Shown: in pieces, positions 37,728-49,421 of the stretch | Layout of the letters: each line of letters starts with the position of its first letter | Numbering within the stretch: the first letter of the stretch is position 1 | Assembly (NCBI GenBank): GCA_026874595.1 | Contig: CM049308.1 | Location: forward strand, 49,216,124-49,280,123 | Length of the DNA stretch: 64,000 nucleotides | Direction of reading: 5' to 3' | DNA from: Sipunculus nudus | Taxonomy: Eukaryota > Annelida > Sipuncula > Golfingiida > Sipunculidae | Translations under genes and position numbers: made by a program | Notes under the pieces: model-generated | What the model was told of the DNA's origin: nothing | The model's database searches: none | What the model saw: only the letters and a program-made list of their open reading frames with translations

Positions 37728-40194
37728 AGCTCAGCTGACTGTAAGTCATCTGAGCTATAGCGATCACTCTTTGTCCGTCGTCCGTCTGTCCATCCGTCTG
37801 TCCGTTAACCTGGCACAAATCGTAACCTCTAGACCTAGAATCTTGTAACTTTACATTCTGAGAGGTCCATAAAAAATCTCCTTGGAAACCAGAAATTAGG
37901 TCTCTGTTTCCAATATCCTTCGAGCTATGGGGGCCCCAAAGTACCCCCCAGAATATTCAAAAATTTCATACAAAAACTTCAATTTCTCATAAACTACATC
38001 ACTGATGGTCATGATTTTTTGCATACATATTGATCATGAGAAGTTTCATCAGTTCCTGCAGACTGGTGGCGCCACCTGTATTTTTCGTTTTTTTACGAAT
38101 TTTTTTCTCTATTTTTGAGACCTTTAAAAATGTGAACATCTGTTAACAGGGCACAAATCGTAAAGACTGGACCTAGAATCTTAATTCTTGACACACTTAG
38201 AGACCTATGATAAGTCTCCATTGAAACCAGAAATTAGGTCTCTGTTACCCATATCCTTAGAGCTATTGGGCCCCAAAGTACCCCCCCCCCCCCCCCCCCA
38301 ATAGTCAAAAATTTCATACAAAAACTTGAATATCTCATTAACTACATCACTGATGGTCATTATTTTTTGCATACATATTGATCATGAGATGTTACATCAG
38401 TGTCTGCAGACTGGTAGCGCTACCTGTATTTTTCGATTTTTTACGAATTGTTTTCTCTATTTTTGAGACCTTTAAAACTGTGAACATCTGTCAACAGGGC
38501 ACAATTGTAAAGACTGGACCTAGAATCTTCATTCCTCACACAGTGAGAGACCTATGAAGTCTCCATGGAAACCTGAAATAAGGTCTCTGTTACCCATATC
38601 TTTTGAGCTGTGGGGCTCCCAATAACCCCCCCCCCCCCCCCCCCAGAATAATGGAAAATTTGATAAAAACAAATTGCAACATCTCAATAACTACAACACT
38701 GATGGTCATGATTTTTGGCATACATATTGATCAAGAGGTGTTCCATCAGTTCCTGTAGACTGGTGGTGCCACCTGTATTTTTTCAAATTTTTACAATTAT
38801 TTTTCTCTATTTTTGAGACCTTTAAGGATGTAGTTATCTGTCAACAGGGTACAAATCGTAACCGCTGGACCTATAATCTTCATTCTTGATACACAGGGAG
38901 ACCCATGAAAAGTCTCCATGGAAACCTGAAATTAGGTCTCTGTTACCCATATCCTTTGAACTATGGCACTCCAAAGTACAGCTCAGATTAATGGAAAAAT
39001 TGTTACTAAAGCTGAAGTATCTGAACAACTAATGCAGAGATCACCATAATTGTTTGTATGGATATTGATCATGGAGTGTTTCATCATTCTCTGCAGACTG
39101 GTGGCACCACCTGTATTTTAAAATTCTTTACAATTTTTTTTCTCTATTTTTGAGACCTTAAAAGATGTGGTTTTCTATTAACAGGGCACAAATCGTAACC
39201 GCTGGACCTGGAATCTTCTAACTTTACATCCAATGAAAAGTTTCCTTGGAAACCTGAAATCAGGTCTCTGTTACCCATATCCTCCGAGCTATTGGGCTTA
39301 GAAGTATCCCCAGAATAACTAAAAAGTTGATACAAAAGCTCCAGTATCTGAACAACTTGTGCATTGATCACCCTGATTCTTTGCATGCATATTCCTCATG
39401 GAGTGTTTCATCAGTTCCTGCAGACTGGTGGTGCCACCTAGATTTTTAAAAAGTTTAACACATTTTTTTTCTCTATTTTGGAGACATTCAAAAATGAGGT
39501 TGTCCATTAACAAGGCACAAATTGTAACCATTGGTCCTAGAATCTCCTAACTTGACATCCAGGGAGGTCTGTGAAAAATATCCTTGGAAACGTGAAATTA
39601 GGTCTCTGTTATTCATATTCTCTGAGCTATGGGACTTATAAGCACCCCCCAGCATAATTAAAAGTTTGATACCAAGCAGGGCACAAATCATTACCATTGG
39701 ACCTGAAATCTTCTAACTTAAAATCCAGGGAGGTCAATGAAAAGTCTCCTTGGAAACATGAAATTAGGTCTCTGTTACCCATATTTTCTGAGCTATGAGG
39801 CTTATAAGCACCCTTCAGAATAATTGAAAATTTGATACCAAAGTAGGGCACAAATCATAACCATTTGGCCCGGAATCTTTTAACTTGATATCCTGAGAGT
39901 TCCTCAAAAATTCTCACCAGAAACCTGAAATTTGGTCACTGTGACCTATATTCTCAGGTTTTCGGGTATGTTTGAGCACCCCAGAAATAATGCAAAATAC
40001 ACACTAGTTGCCAGATTCGTCAGGAAAGGTTGGTTTGATTGTCATCAAATTTGTCGTGCTTGTGGGTCTTGATGAACTTAAGCTTATATATATGAACAAT
40101 GATGCCACCTACATTATCTTAATTAGTAGCCTGTGCAAGGACATATTGTCAGCATGTCAGTTAGCTGAGTGTCATGATCCATGGGTCACTTGTT
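37728..40194 (+). mobile_element. Family A Helentron/HINE-like element, most complete copy
   Basis: The 5' end is TTTTTAGCTCAGCTGACTGT (AGCTCAGCTGA at 37728-37738), followed by GTCCGTCGTCCGTCTGTCC and 'GGCACAAATCGTAACC'. The 3' end has TTAGCTGAGTG, the palindrome TGATCCATGGGTCA and CTTGTT. The interior is made of about seven units of 180-350 bp. Units share 'GAAATTAGGTCTCTGTTACC', a homopolymer C tract (C19 at 38281-38299 and at 38626-38644) and a GGTGGCGCCACC-type palindrome. It is non-coding and inserted in the stomatin intron only about 135 bp after the donor. Confidence 0.65.
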
Positions 40195-41439
40195 TTAAAT
40201 ATTACATTGATGTCTTACACTCTTTCAAATGATTTCCTGGTATAGTGCATTTCTTTATTAAAATGAAAACTCTAGTCAAATAAAATAAAACTATATGCTG
40301 GATGATTCTTGCACTTCAATCTGTTTTATTTTACTGAGGATAGTGTACCTTTTGACCAGCCTTTAGAGTTTCTTGAAATACAACCTAGACTGATTCATCA
40401 TGAATCTTTTATCCTTGATAACAAGGAACACTTGTAAATGTCTGTAACCAAATACCATGTTACTGATACAGAATGACAGACTGTAAAAAAGAGCCCTGCT
40501 TTCAGGAAGCAGACAGGGTAATAAGATCCCAGGGCTGCAGGGACATCTGCTTGCTTGCTTCCAGTTGTCCCAGTTGAAGCAGGCAAGAACATGAGCTTGG
40601 CATTTTGCTGTTATGACCTGCTTGTGGGCAGATTGGGGGGGGGGGGGGGGGGGGTTAGTTGGATTGTTTTTACTGGCTCTCACAACCATAATGAGGTTTA
40701 TTTTATCTTGTCATTTTGTCCTCCTCTACTGCCCTTCTTCTTACTCATTCAATACTGAATATTTTCTGGCATAAAATAATCTTTTGAAACTTCTTTTATT
40801 CCATTCAAGTTGGCTACTAATATTCCCATTTAATCAGTCTTAATATTTTTAGGCTGTAGCTTATGTTGAGTTCAGCGAGACCTAAAAACACTTTGATCTC
40901 AGCCTCAGTGTTAAGCAGCGTTTCCATGTGTGCGTATACGCGTGTATGCGTGAAAAATCACTCATTTGATTTTGTAACTGGGTCCTTTCAATGTGTCCGT
41001 CAGCGTATGTCTGATATGCATGAAAATCGCCACAGGAGTGATTTTCACACATAGGGTCTGCATGAACTCGGGGATTCAGGGTGAAATGACGTCATTTCAC
41101 CATCTTTTTGTGGAAAGCCTGCTTGATCCACTGTTCAAATATATACGTTTACCAGTTCACACATATACATGCACATGAAAACACACCTATTTTTTCACTC
41201 ATTTATGCATATTAAACATAATATAGGCCAAACAAACTCTAGCTCAGCCAATCAGTGTGAGATAATCAGGTGCACACGTGACGAGCACAGTCAAAATGTT
41301 CCGGCTGACTGATATGTTCATGATTCACTAGTTGCAATTCAGCAGTTTATACATGGGTTCACACAAATGCTGCCAGCTACTCCTGTCATCTTGCTAGAGA
41401 AAACTTTACTGGACCTGTTGTTACAAAATTGTTATGATA
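40195..41439. other. Non-coding intron segment with 20-G tract
   Basis: Unique AT-rich intron sequence. A 20-G tract lies at 40635-40654. ORFs of up to 108 codons that cross the G tract on the minus strand are proline-run artefacts. Confidence 0.55.
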
Positions 41440-42065
41440 TTCTCCACAATATACACTCATATTTGGTCCAAGGACCGTAATATTTGTTCAGCAGAGATGT
41501 ATCATAAGACTATGCTCCCGAGGCAGCCGAAATCTTGCGCCCAATCGGTCAAACGGTTCCCGAGATATGAGCTTGGATGTCTGCAGTGTAAACTTGAATG
41601 TAGGTGGCGCCACCTGTCATAAAATCAGAAAAGCTATCCAGGATGTATACACATGCCAAATTGCAGGTGAATTAGTCAAATCACTGCAGAGATATGAGTG
41701 ATTTTAACCCAAGGCAGACAAACAGATGGACACTGTGCAAACATGGTTGCAGGTGGCGCCACCATTTTTTGTGTATGTTATAAAGCTCTCCAAGGGCTAA
41801 ATTTGTGCAAAAAAATTTTCCTGATCCGTCAAACGGTTCCCGAGATATGTGGGTTTATGTGTGGAAACTGACGCACAAACGGACGCAAGAGGAAAGGTCA
41901 GAGGTCAAAACAAAATCGGGGCGCAGCAGTTCACATGTGACCTGAACATAATCCCGGGATTCGTAAAATTCCGCCCAGCGGTTACGGAGGAGTTCTCCGG
42001 ACATCTACGCGGCCGCGGCGGTGGCGGCGTGCAGCTGAAAACATAGAATCGCAAAACTCTGTTTT
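41440..42065 (+). mobile_element. Family E repeat, plus-strand copy
   Basis: Contains two exact GGTGGCGCCACC palindromes (41603-41614 and 41752-41763), a repeated 'CGGTCAAACGGTTCCCGAGA'-type line near 41546 and 41827, and a GC-rich terminus (TACGCGGCCGCGGCGGTGGC). It is partly shared with the inverted copy at 35060-35545 and resembles the family D interior. Confidence 0.5.
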
Positions 42066-42076
42066 GGCGGATACAA

Positions 42077-42357
42077 TTACTTATTACAGGTTAAAACCAG
42101 GATACACTTACTTATTCCAGGTTAAAACCAGAACACACTTACTTATTCCAGGTTAAAACCAGGACACACTTACTTATTACAGGTTAAAACCAGGACACAC
42201 TTACTTATTACAGGTTAAAACCAGGACACACTTACTTATTACAGGTTAAAACCAGTACACACTTACTTATTCCAGGTTAAAACCAGGACACACTAACTTA
42301 TTCCAGGTTAAAACCAGGACACGCTTACTTATTACAGGTTAAAACCAGGACACACTT
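42077..42357. repeat. 31-bp minisatellite, nine copies
   Basis: Nine copies of a 31 bp unit containing CAGGTTAAAACCAGGACACA and CTTACTTATT. Copies are nearly identical, indicating recent expansion. The unit core GGTTAAAACC is itself palindromic (GGTT AA AACC). Confidence 0.93.
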
Positions 42358-44394
42358 TAAACCCTCAAACATGTTAACTTTGGTTAATAGCAGGAGTGAA
42401 CTGGTCAAAAAATGTATTGTAAATGGGGCTGTTAGGAAAGGGATGATAGATGAGGACATTTTGTGAGTTGGCATGACAATCCTGATGGCCTGTAGACAGT
42501 GTCACGGGTATAGGATCAATACTTACTTTGTCACTAATTATTGTGGATCCAAAGTCAGAAATAGCCCCATGGAAGTACTCCAGTCTGTATAAACTCTATA
42601 AAAGAACAACCCAAAGTAGACATGAATAAAGCAATGCATGCCATGTCATGACAGGAACAAAACAGAGCTATCCAAGCAACACATAATAAATTATACATTA
42701 ATATCTTTCATAACACAGATAATCCACAGAATGCCAAAGACCGTAGATTAGAATCAATGTTAATGATATTGTATAAATGTTGTGGTACAGTGAGACATCC
42801 TGTGGTATTTGAGTGTATACTAATGACCCTTGAGAACTGGTGTACCTGAAGCACAAGGGGAGATGCTGCTGATCCAGGTGCCCCCTCAGCATCTAATGCT
42901 GGGTCCAGGTCAACCACAAGCAGGTGCTCATCTTTCAATTCATCATCACCTTCAGGATTCCTGGCCACCAGTTACACAAAGCAGCTGTTGTCTATTACAA
43001 ATGTAGGGCTTTCAATAGGAAGAAAAATTGAAGAGTACGGGACACTCAGGCCAGAATTTACGCAAACCAAATGGGAATTTAGAGCATATAAATTGGAGAT
43101 TATCTGTATCATATCAAAGGGTTGTGTAATATAATATCCTTTTTAATTTTATGTCATTATATGACTAAATAATGTGTTAATTTGTATGATTATGATTTTG
43201 AGGTCAGTGTGTGCTGCAAAAGCCAGTTTTGATTCTCTGGTCCTACAGCCAGAACGTTTGTGGTCTGGTGGGACACTTGTACCCCAAGAACCAGGCATCT
43301 GAGTGAGCATTAGGGTGACCCAGACAGTTAATCTGCATTCCTGAAAGCCCTGAAATGCCATGGTTACATATTTCCATGATAAAAACAACAATGACAATCT
43401 TTAGATGTCTCACTGTAATATTGGTATCAGATCATTTTAAGAATGATGAAGCCTATTATCATAGAAATGTATTTACCGGGAGTCTGTAATGACTAATCCT
43501 TGGTCATCATAATTTCATTCACAACCAGAGCTTATTATTAATAATTTTAAGTGATGAATAATAAATGGAAATATTGTCACAATGAATTATATTATGTTCA
43601 TAACAATGAGGTTTAAATAGAATTTTATAAGTGTCTGTTGTTTCTCATTTTAACATTCAAGAAAGACAAGTTAACCCTAATTATGACAACATGAATACTG
43701 ATAAGGAAGGGATAAGCTTAAGGACATACATCTGTAAGTCAAGTGGGTTCATTTAGTCATTTTGATTAAGTCAAACACAACCCAAATCTTGTCATTTATA
43801 TACTAATGTAGTAGGGCCCTCACTAGTTACTATCTCTTTCTTCAGGGATCAAATAATTAAAATGCAGCAAATTTTTGTAAACAGCTTTATTTCCATATTG
43901 TGACCATGTTAATCATCTGCTATCTGCTGTCTTGCTGATGATTACTCGGCTGTGTCTGTGTGCAGCAACTGACCATTAATACATACAATGTGGATCTGAA
44001 CAAAACATGCATATCTAATTATCTATTGCTGGAGAAGACATAAGTCCAGCTTTTAACAGTAATGTGTGTTTGTCACAAAACCCTTAAAGTCTAATAAATT
44101 TATAATGAACAGGCTAATGACTGTCAAATTTACATCAAATGTACATAAGGAAGAGCTACATTCATCTGGCTAAGTGTTTTATAATTTACTTTTAAACTAT
44201 TGCAGATAACAAGACCTAAAGGCTGAAATCATATAAGAATATCTCTGAATTCATTAATTAAATGTTTCTAATTTTAATTTAGTACATGCTTACTTAACTC
44301 TCAATAGCTAGGCATATTCATCTAATCTTGATCTGCATTTTCATATGAACTTAAATTTAATTTATCAAGGATTAAAAAGAGATTTGTTCATTTT
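42358..44394. other. Intron segment with a possible minus-strand exon
   Basis: Mostly unique AT-rich sequence. Two GC-richer patches (about 42840-42970 and 43210-43340) stand out; the first is described separately as a possible exon. The second also has codon-like runs on the minus strand (for example LGHPNAHSDAWFLGYKCPT) after a TTTCAG, but ends in a stop shortly after. No family was recognised. Confidence 0.4.
42846..42960 (-). pseudogene. Possible minus-strand exon or pseudo-exon, unrecognised
   Basis: On the minus strand a GC-richer stretch reads as acidic, protein-like sequence (NPEGDDELKDEHLLVVDLDP, then ALDAEGAPGSAASPLVLQ). It ends at a good donor, CTTCAG|GTACAC. An acceptor-like GGCCAG lies at 42961-42963, but the tract before it is poor in pyrimidines. 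Reading further upstream in the same frame gives more codon-like sequence but meets a TAA at 42972-42974. It could therefore be a true exon, a broken exon of a nested antisense gene, or a retrocopy fragment. I do not recognise the protein. Confidence 0.28.
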
Positions 44395-45349
44395 TAGGGA
44401 ACCTGTGAGCTTATGCGATGGTGTGGTGGTGTCAGGCGTCTGTTGTCTGTACGTTAACCCATACTATCTTGAAAAGGCAAGAGTTAGCATCTAGAAATTT
44501 TCTGCAAAAAATTAGTCATCTAAAAAACTCTATCCGAGTTTGCTTATTTTTCGGCTAACTGCATTTTCTTAGATTTTATAGAGAAAAAGCTAAAAAAACT
44601 TTAAAAATCTTCTTCTCTGAAATTGTTCAGCCAAATTGTCCAATATTTCCCAGAAATGATCCCTGGAACAATCTCTCTCAAGTTTGTTCGAATGGTTTAA
44701 GTTCGGTGATTTTTGGCCGAGTTACAGCTAGTTGAACTTAGTCATCTGTCCAAAAAAGCATACTAAAATTACAATCTTAGAAACGGCTGGAGCTGTCATC
44801 ACCAAATTTTATGCCAATGTTGGTCACATGATTCATGTCTGAAATTCAGGTATTGGTGGCACCACCTGCATTAGCCTTTTTTGAACGGGGGTCATCAGTG
44901 CCCGTATCATACTGACAGCTACAAAAACTTCTTCTCTGAAACCATTTGGCCAAATTGTTTAATATCGCACAGGGTAGTGCTTTCTGAAGTTTGTTCAAAT
45001 GGTCTCAGTTCAGTGACTTTTGGCTGAGTTATGGGAAGCTGAATTGAGTCATATGCCATAACAGGCCATTTTAGCTCAGTTGCTACAAAGATCTTCTTCT
45101 CAAAAAAACCACTGGGCCAAATTCTTAAATCTCACACATTAATTATCCTTAGATGTTGATAATTCAAGTTTGTTCTAATGGTTTTGGTTCAGTGATTTTT
45201 GGCTGAGTTATTAGAAGCTTAACTTAGCCATTTTGCTTTATTTTCCCATATGAGTTATAAACCTGCAAAACATTTTATTGACTGACGCCACTGAGGCCAA
45301 TTTGTTTAATATTTTACAAGAATAATCCCCTGAATAATTCTTATAATAA
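44395..45349 (+). mobile_element. Family B Helentron/HINE-like element, part 1 (left of the LTR insertion)
   Basis: It begins TTTTTAGGGAACCTGTGAGC, with AACCTGTG (44400-44407) as the 5' subterminal repeat, then CTTATGCGATGGTGTGGTGG. It continues in the same order as the 7370-8936 copy and is cut at 45349 by the retroelement, resuming at 55593. Contains GGTGGCACCACC near 44859. Confidence 0.6.
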
Positions 45350-46097
45350 TGTTACGTGGGTGCGTGTAATGGCGTTGTTGTTGAAGACAGCAGTTGTTGC
45401 ACACTCACGATAACAAGCAGTCCGGGATGATGTTAGACGTTTTATTCTGTTAACTATTACAAGTGACACAGGATGAAGTAGCTGAGACCACACCTTTCTG
45501 TAGTTGATGTTCTATCGGTGATGGTTGTATGATGTACCGGTGTGATCTGGCTAGTCATGCCAAGTAGCTCATATTTATAGACATACAGTTTAATATATAA
45601 TCCAATGAATATTCATAACACAACTGGAATATACAAGTTCACCTGGACACCAGTGATCCAAGTGGCTTAACATGATTTTCAATGAGTCCCTGGTACATTC
45701 TGGTATTACCCTGGTACGTTCTGGTATTAACATGTTTGACTAACCAAGTCTCATATTCAAAACCACTGGTTGATATGCTTGTATTATATTGAAATCCATG
45801 AAGTAAGGAGAACTATATTCTAAGTGTTCACAGGGTGTGGATATTCTCCATGGTTCTATGACTTAATATTCTTGTTGTGCCATGACCTGTTACATGTGAT
45901 ATGAGGCATGGCTTGCCTGATTCCAGATTTTGCACAAACCCTTTCAATACATAAATCATTTATATTAGCACTTTAATTTATATAAACATGCAGTTGATAT
46001 ATAAAGATAATACCTATTCTTTTTATACTTTTTTTTGTATAATATATTTACCATTAATACTAATTATCTAATTAATATAGTTATTGACATCACAACA
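45350..46097 (-). repeat. 3' LTR of the retroelement
   Basis: 748 bp, bounded by TG...CA ends when read on either strand. It contains a polyadenylation signal AATAAA on the minus strand (45441-45446) and a TATAAATA box (45572-45579). Pairwise comparison with the other LTR by eye shows five substitutions in 748 bp, about 0.7%. Confidence 0.96.
45441..45446 (-). promoter_or_regulatory. Polyadenylation signal AATAAA in the 3' LTR
   Basis: AATAAA lies 126 bp downstream of the TATA box on the minus strand, the right spacing for an R region between cap site and poly(A) site. The 5' LTR has the same signal at 54936-54941. Confidence 0.7.
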
Positions 46098-46105
46098 TTT
46101 TCCCC
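46098..46105 (-). promoter_or_regulatory. Polypurine tract (plus-strand DNA primer)
   Basis: On the minus strand GGGGAAAA abuts the 3' LTR directly (LTR begins TGTTGTG). A purine tract in this position primes second-strand synthesis in LTR elements. It is short. Confidence 0.75.
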
Positions 46106-46115
46106 GGGCGCACTG

Positions 46116-46135
46116 AGCGAGTGCCCTCACTCGCT
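46116..46135. other. 8-bp perfect hairpin beside the polypurine tract
   Basis: AGCGAGTG (46116-46123) and CACTCGCT (46128-46135) flank a 4 nt CCCT loop, 18 bp inside the 3' LTR edge. It is GC-rich in an AT-rich 3' untranslated region. Confidence 0.7.
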
Positions 46136-46650
46136 TTGGGAAAAAAAAAAATGAAATAATAGTGAATATTGAAATATAGAAGTATATACAAGTAATAAGA
46201 TGTACAAATAAGGCACTCCAGAGTATAAAACTATCTACAAAATGAACAAAATATATGGGAACCCTTTATGCTAATAGAGAACGAACTGTCCCTTGGCTTC
46301 ATGCTTTCCTTTTTTTTTTTTTTTTTGTTTATATGATTACTAATGACTAGCTGGTATCTAAAATTCCTTTCATTATTTTTCTTTAATTAATTTTTTATAT
46401 ATTTTTTTTTTTTTCCGAGTAATATATAATAATACAACAACGATTACGGTTGCATGTAACACATTTAACATACAGACAGCGATAAGAAGTAATCAAATGC
46501 ATAAACATTATTGAACCTCACATAAGAATATACAAAAACATAAGAATATACACAACAAGATGGTATAATACAATATATACAAATTGTGACATAAAGAGAT
46601 ACAATGTACCGTCAGGTCATATAATGACTCATCATCACATTTTATAACTC
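46136..46650 (-). other. Retroelement 3' untranslated region
   Basis: About 515 bp between the env stop and the PPT hairpin. It is AT-rich with long A tracts on the minus strand (46140-46151 is a T run there; 46310-46326 and 46399-46415 are A runs). No ORF was recognised. Confidence 0.7.
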
Positions 46651-49185
46651 TTATGTCGGATAAATGGACTGGGGAGCCGATGGAGTAACATGGTCCCGGA
46701 TAGATGCCTGAGTTTGCTGTGTAGAAGTAACGGAATTAGGGCTGGTCAGAGAGTGTACAAACTCTGTTTCAGTTAATAATTGACAAGGAATCGCATTGGA
46801 ATGTAAGAAATGTGCGAAACCAAGGTGTGTAATGAAATAATAGTATTCAAGAGTGCCTTGAGACAGTAAACGTTTAATGTGGAACACTGTCCACAGTGTG
46901 AGTGGAATGGATTCAGGTAAGGGGAGATTTTGGTCGGAGATTCGGCTGTAGATGACAGGTGTAGTTGACCATTTAATGCATGCCCGCCAGCGTAGCAAGT
47001 GCCGTTTAACTTTAATGTCTAGAATACAAAGTTTAGGATTTACACAGTATTGCTGGGGACACATGGCTATGCGTTTTACTGGTAGATTGACACATGAGTG
47101 TTTAGAGGTAATCATAATGGTAAAGGTGGAGCCTGATCTAGGCCAGGTGCGTCGGTAACATGGAATGGCAATGGACATGACACAAAAGATTGTGAAAAAT
47201 AGTTGGAAGTATAACAAAGTCTCTAATGAAAATATATCGCTTCGCACAGTTGAAGGATCAACAGTGGTTTGCGACGAATATTGATACCAATTCAAATCAA
47301 ATGCTTGTGTTCTGGTGGATGAATTCACAACTGCCAATGCAAGAGTTAATGATCTAACTTTTATAAATAAGAGAATGATTAAGACAATAGATAGGATATC
47401 AAGAACCCAAAAGATGTATTTGGCAATGCCAGACATAGTAGACCACAATGTTGTTGGAACAGGTGGTAACCATTCACCAGCTAAAAGTGAATCACTGAGT
47501 GAATGATATATTGGTCTATTCTCCTTGGCGGCTTGAACTGCTTTATCCAAGTTCAGTTGGGCTTGATATTCATTAGACATAAGGTGTGTTAAATTGTGGG
47601 AATATATGGTAAAGTCGGGAATAGAATAATTAACCATTTCAGTCAATAATTTATCAGGATGGAAACGAGTTAGATAGTCTTCATGAAAGAATGACTGAAG
47701 AACAGCCAAGTTAATTGTGTGTAAACGTTCTATAGACTTCGTACTAGGCTGACAACCATGGACGCGTGGCGAGATGTGGTAATTATCGATAAATAGAGTA
47801 CATCGACATGGTAGAGAAATTAGGCAGAGAGAACAGCCAGGGGCATTATGAATTGTGCCGCCTGTGCAAGAGCTAGAGATATGTGTAACTCGAGACAATA
47901 ACAAATGGGAGTCACCAATATGTGTCACCCGAGGCGTAATCACATTAGGTAACAGTTTGAAATTACAGAGTAGATGAGATTCACTTTTTTTGTTAAGAAA
48001 AATAGCGCTAATACAAGAAAGAGTGTCAAAAGATTGAGGTGCATCCAAATTGGAGCAAGACAATTTAAAATCACCTGTACACATGGTAAATTGGTTGTCA
48101 GATATTTCCACATAAGTTTGGCTATTGTTAGACATAGCAATATAAGAAGGGAGATCAGTCAACTGTGTTCCGTGAGGTGACGTAGCGTTCAATGGAATTG
48201 GGAGTGTTAAAATTTTGTATACTGTTAATATGTCAGGTCGAGATTGGACTGGAATAGACATAGTAACAAAGATGGTGTTACTGTAACGGCGGCTTATAAC
48301 ATTGGATGCATAATAATACGTCGGGTCAGAGTTAGCAATCAGAAGGTTCGGATAATTTTGTCGAATTTGAGTAGAAACATGCTGTAAAATTCCCATAAGT
48401 GTGTCTGGCTGAACCAGAATTGGAGATAGTTTGTTATGTAATAAGTGAGATATGCCATTAAACAGTTGTGTGAATTGAACCCTTATTTGATCAAATATGG
48501 TAAGATGAGAGATGGCCAATGATTCCATGTTTACTAACAAATCAATCTTGACCCGAACATTACGTGTCAAATTTAAAAGTTTGCCTAATGCGGCGTGGTT
48601 TATCTCTATGGCTTTAAATGCTCTACGAACGTGATGGTTGACGGCAGTCATGTAACTGGTCATTTGATCATTTTGATGTTGAATGGAGTGTGTTAATTCA
48701 CCCGTTACGTTCATAAGCTGAACGATATGCGACTGCAGTGTTTGTACTTCACGCTCGGTAGCTGTGCCAAATAGAGTATGGGATAGATCGCCAATGAATG
48801 AAAGGACTGACCTCTTAGCGCTTGATGGTGGTGTTTTCATTGGAGGTATCATTGCACGAATTTGGTTGGTAATGTTTTGTATAAAATCTGCTAAGGAATT
48901 ACGAGAAACCTCCATATGCGTTAATATAGTACCGATGGACGTACAAAGTGTCTCATTGTTGAAGGGGCACTGAAATTGTCTCAACGGTACTGCCAGTGGA
49001 TTAGGCGGAATGTCAAAAGCAAATGTATGAATCCAGGTTTGTTCAGCGAGGTTTAAAATACCATGGCGGTGGAAAACAACGCCATAATTGAGACGTTGAA
49101 TGATGTTGCTAGGCATATTCGTGTCAGCAGCGGAGGCGGTCCAGAAGGTAGTTCCTACCAGTAATAGGAGAAACAGATGTCCCAT
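46651..49185 (-). CDS. env: Env-like glycoprotein, class I fusion-protein type
   Basis: 844 residues, intact. A signal peptide (about 1-19) precedes an ectodomain with many N-x-S/T sites. A furin-like basic site ends at R125 (AKR|S), followed by a hydrophobic segment with FIGDLSHTLFG (130-140), then a long helical, heptad-like region (about 145-250). This layout is like the F-type envelope proteins shared by baculoviruses and insect errantiviruses; homology is inferred from architecture and that motif only. A Cys-rich region lies at about 369-478. The main membrane anchor is about 589-610. A second hydrophobic span (about 654-676) and a further 168 residues follow, an unusually long tail. The frame differs from pol, so expression needs splicing; a strong acceptor lies 14 nt before the ATG. 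No internal stop or frameshift was seen. Confidence 0.85.
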   Translation of the reverse strand: MGHLFLLLLVGTTFWTASAADTNMPSNIIQRLNYGVVFHRHGILNLAEQTWIHTFAFDIPPNPLAVPLRQFQCPFNNETLCTSIGTILTHMEVSRNSLADFIQNITNQIRAMIPPMKTPPSSAKRSVLSFIGDLSHTLFGTATEREVQTLQSHIVQLMNVTGELTHSIQHQNDQMTSYMTAVNHHVRRAFKAIEINHAALGKLLNLTRNVRVKIDLLVNMESLAISHLTIFDQIRVQFTQLFNGISHLLHNKLSPILVQPDTLMGILQHVSTQIRQNYPNLLIANSDPTYYYASNVISRRYSNTIFVTMSIPVQSRPDILTVYKILTLPIPLNATSPHGTQLTDLPSYIAMSNNSQTYVEISDNQFTMCTGDFKLSCSNLDAPQSFDTLSCISAIFLNKKSESHLLCNFKLLPNVITPRVTHIGDSHLLLSRVTHISSSCTGGTIHNAPGCSLCLISLPCRCTLFIDNYHISPRVHGCQPSTKSIERLHTINLAVLQSFFHEDYLTRFHPDKLLTEMVNYSIPDFTIYSHNLTHLMSNEYQAQLNLDKAVQAAKENRPIYHSLSDSLLAGEWLPPVPTTLWSTMSGIAKYIFWVLDILSIVLIILLFIKVRSLTLALAVVNSSTRTQAFDLNWYQYSSQTTVDPSTVRSDIFSLETLLYFQLFFTIFCVMSIAIPCYRRTWPRSGSTFTIMITSKHSCVNLPVKRIAMCPQQYCVNPKLCILDIKVKRHLLRWRACIKWSTTPVIYSRISDQNLPLPESIPLTLWTVFHIKRLLSQGTLEYYYFITHLGFAHFLHSNAIPCQLLTETEFVHSLTSPNSVTSTQQTQASIRDHVTPSAPQSIYPT

Positions 49186-49196
49186 TTACGTGCCAT
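49155..49196 (-). CDS. 13-codon upstream ORF overlapping the env start
   Basis: An ATG lies 11 nt before the env ATG, in another frame, three bases after the predicted splice acceptor. It terminates at TAG (49155-49157) inside the signal-peptide coding region. It is the first AUG of the predicted env exon and so could reduce or tune env translation. Whether it is used is unknown. Confidence 0.4.
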   Translation of the reverse strand: MARKWDICFSYYW

Positions 49197-49199
49197 ATT

Positions 49200-49217
49200 C
49201 TGGAAGGATAAAGAAAG
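49200..49217 (-). promoter_or_regulatory. Predicted splice acceptor for env mRNA
   Basis: On the minus strand CTTTCTTTATCCTTCCAG is a near-ideal polypyrimidine tract plus CAG, ending 14 nt before the env start codon. With the leader donor at 54805-54806 it would give a typical retroviral subgenomic env message. It is predicted from sequence only. Confidence 0.65.
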
Positions 49218-49421
49218 CGTGTGAATGGAGTGGAAAATGATATCACAGCAAACGTAATATGTGCTATTTTCTTTTTCTTAATATGCGCATAATTTGATGG
49301 TAATATAATATAACAGCAGGCCTGCTTAACATAATTACGTAGGCTGTGAAGTGATATATGACGACATGAAAGGTGCTGGTCCTTTTAGAATGGCTTATTG
49401 GGATTTTGTGGACAATCGCGC

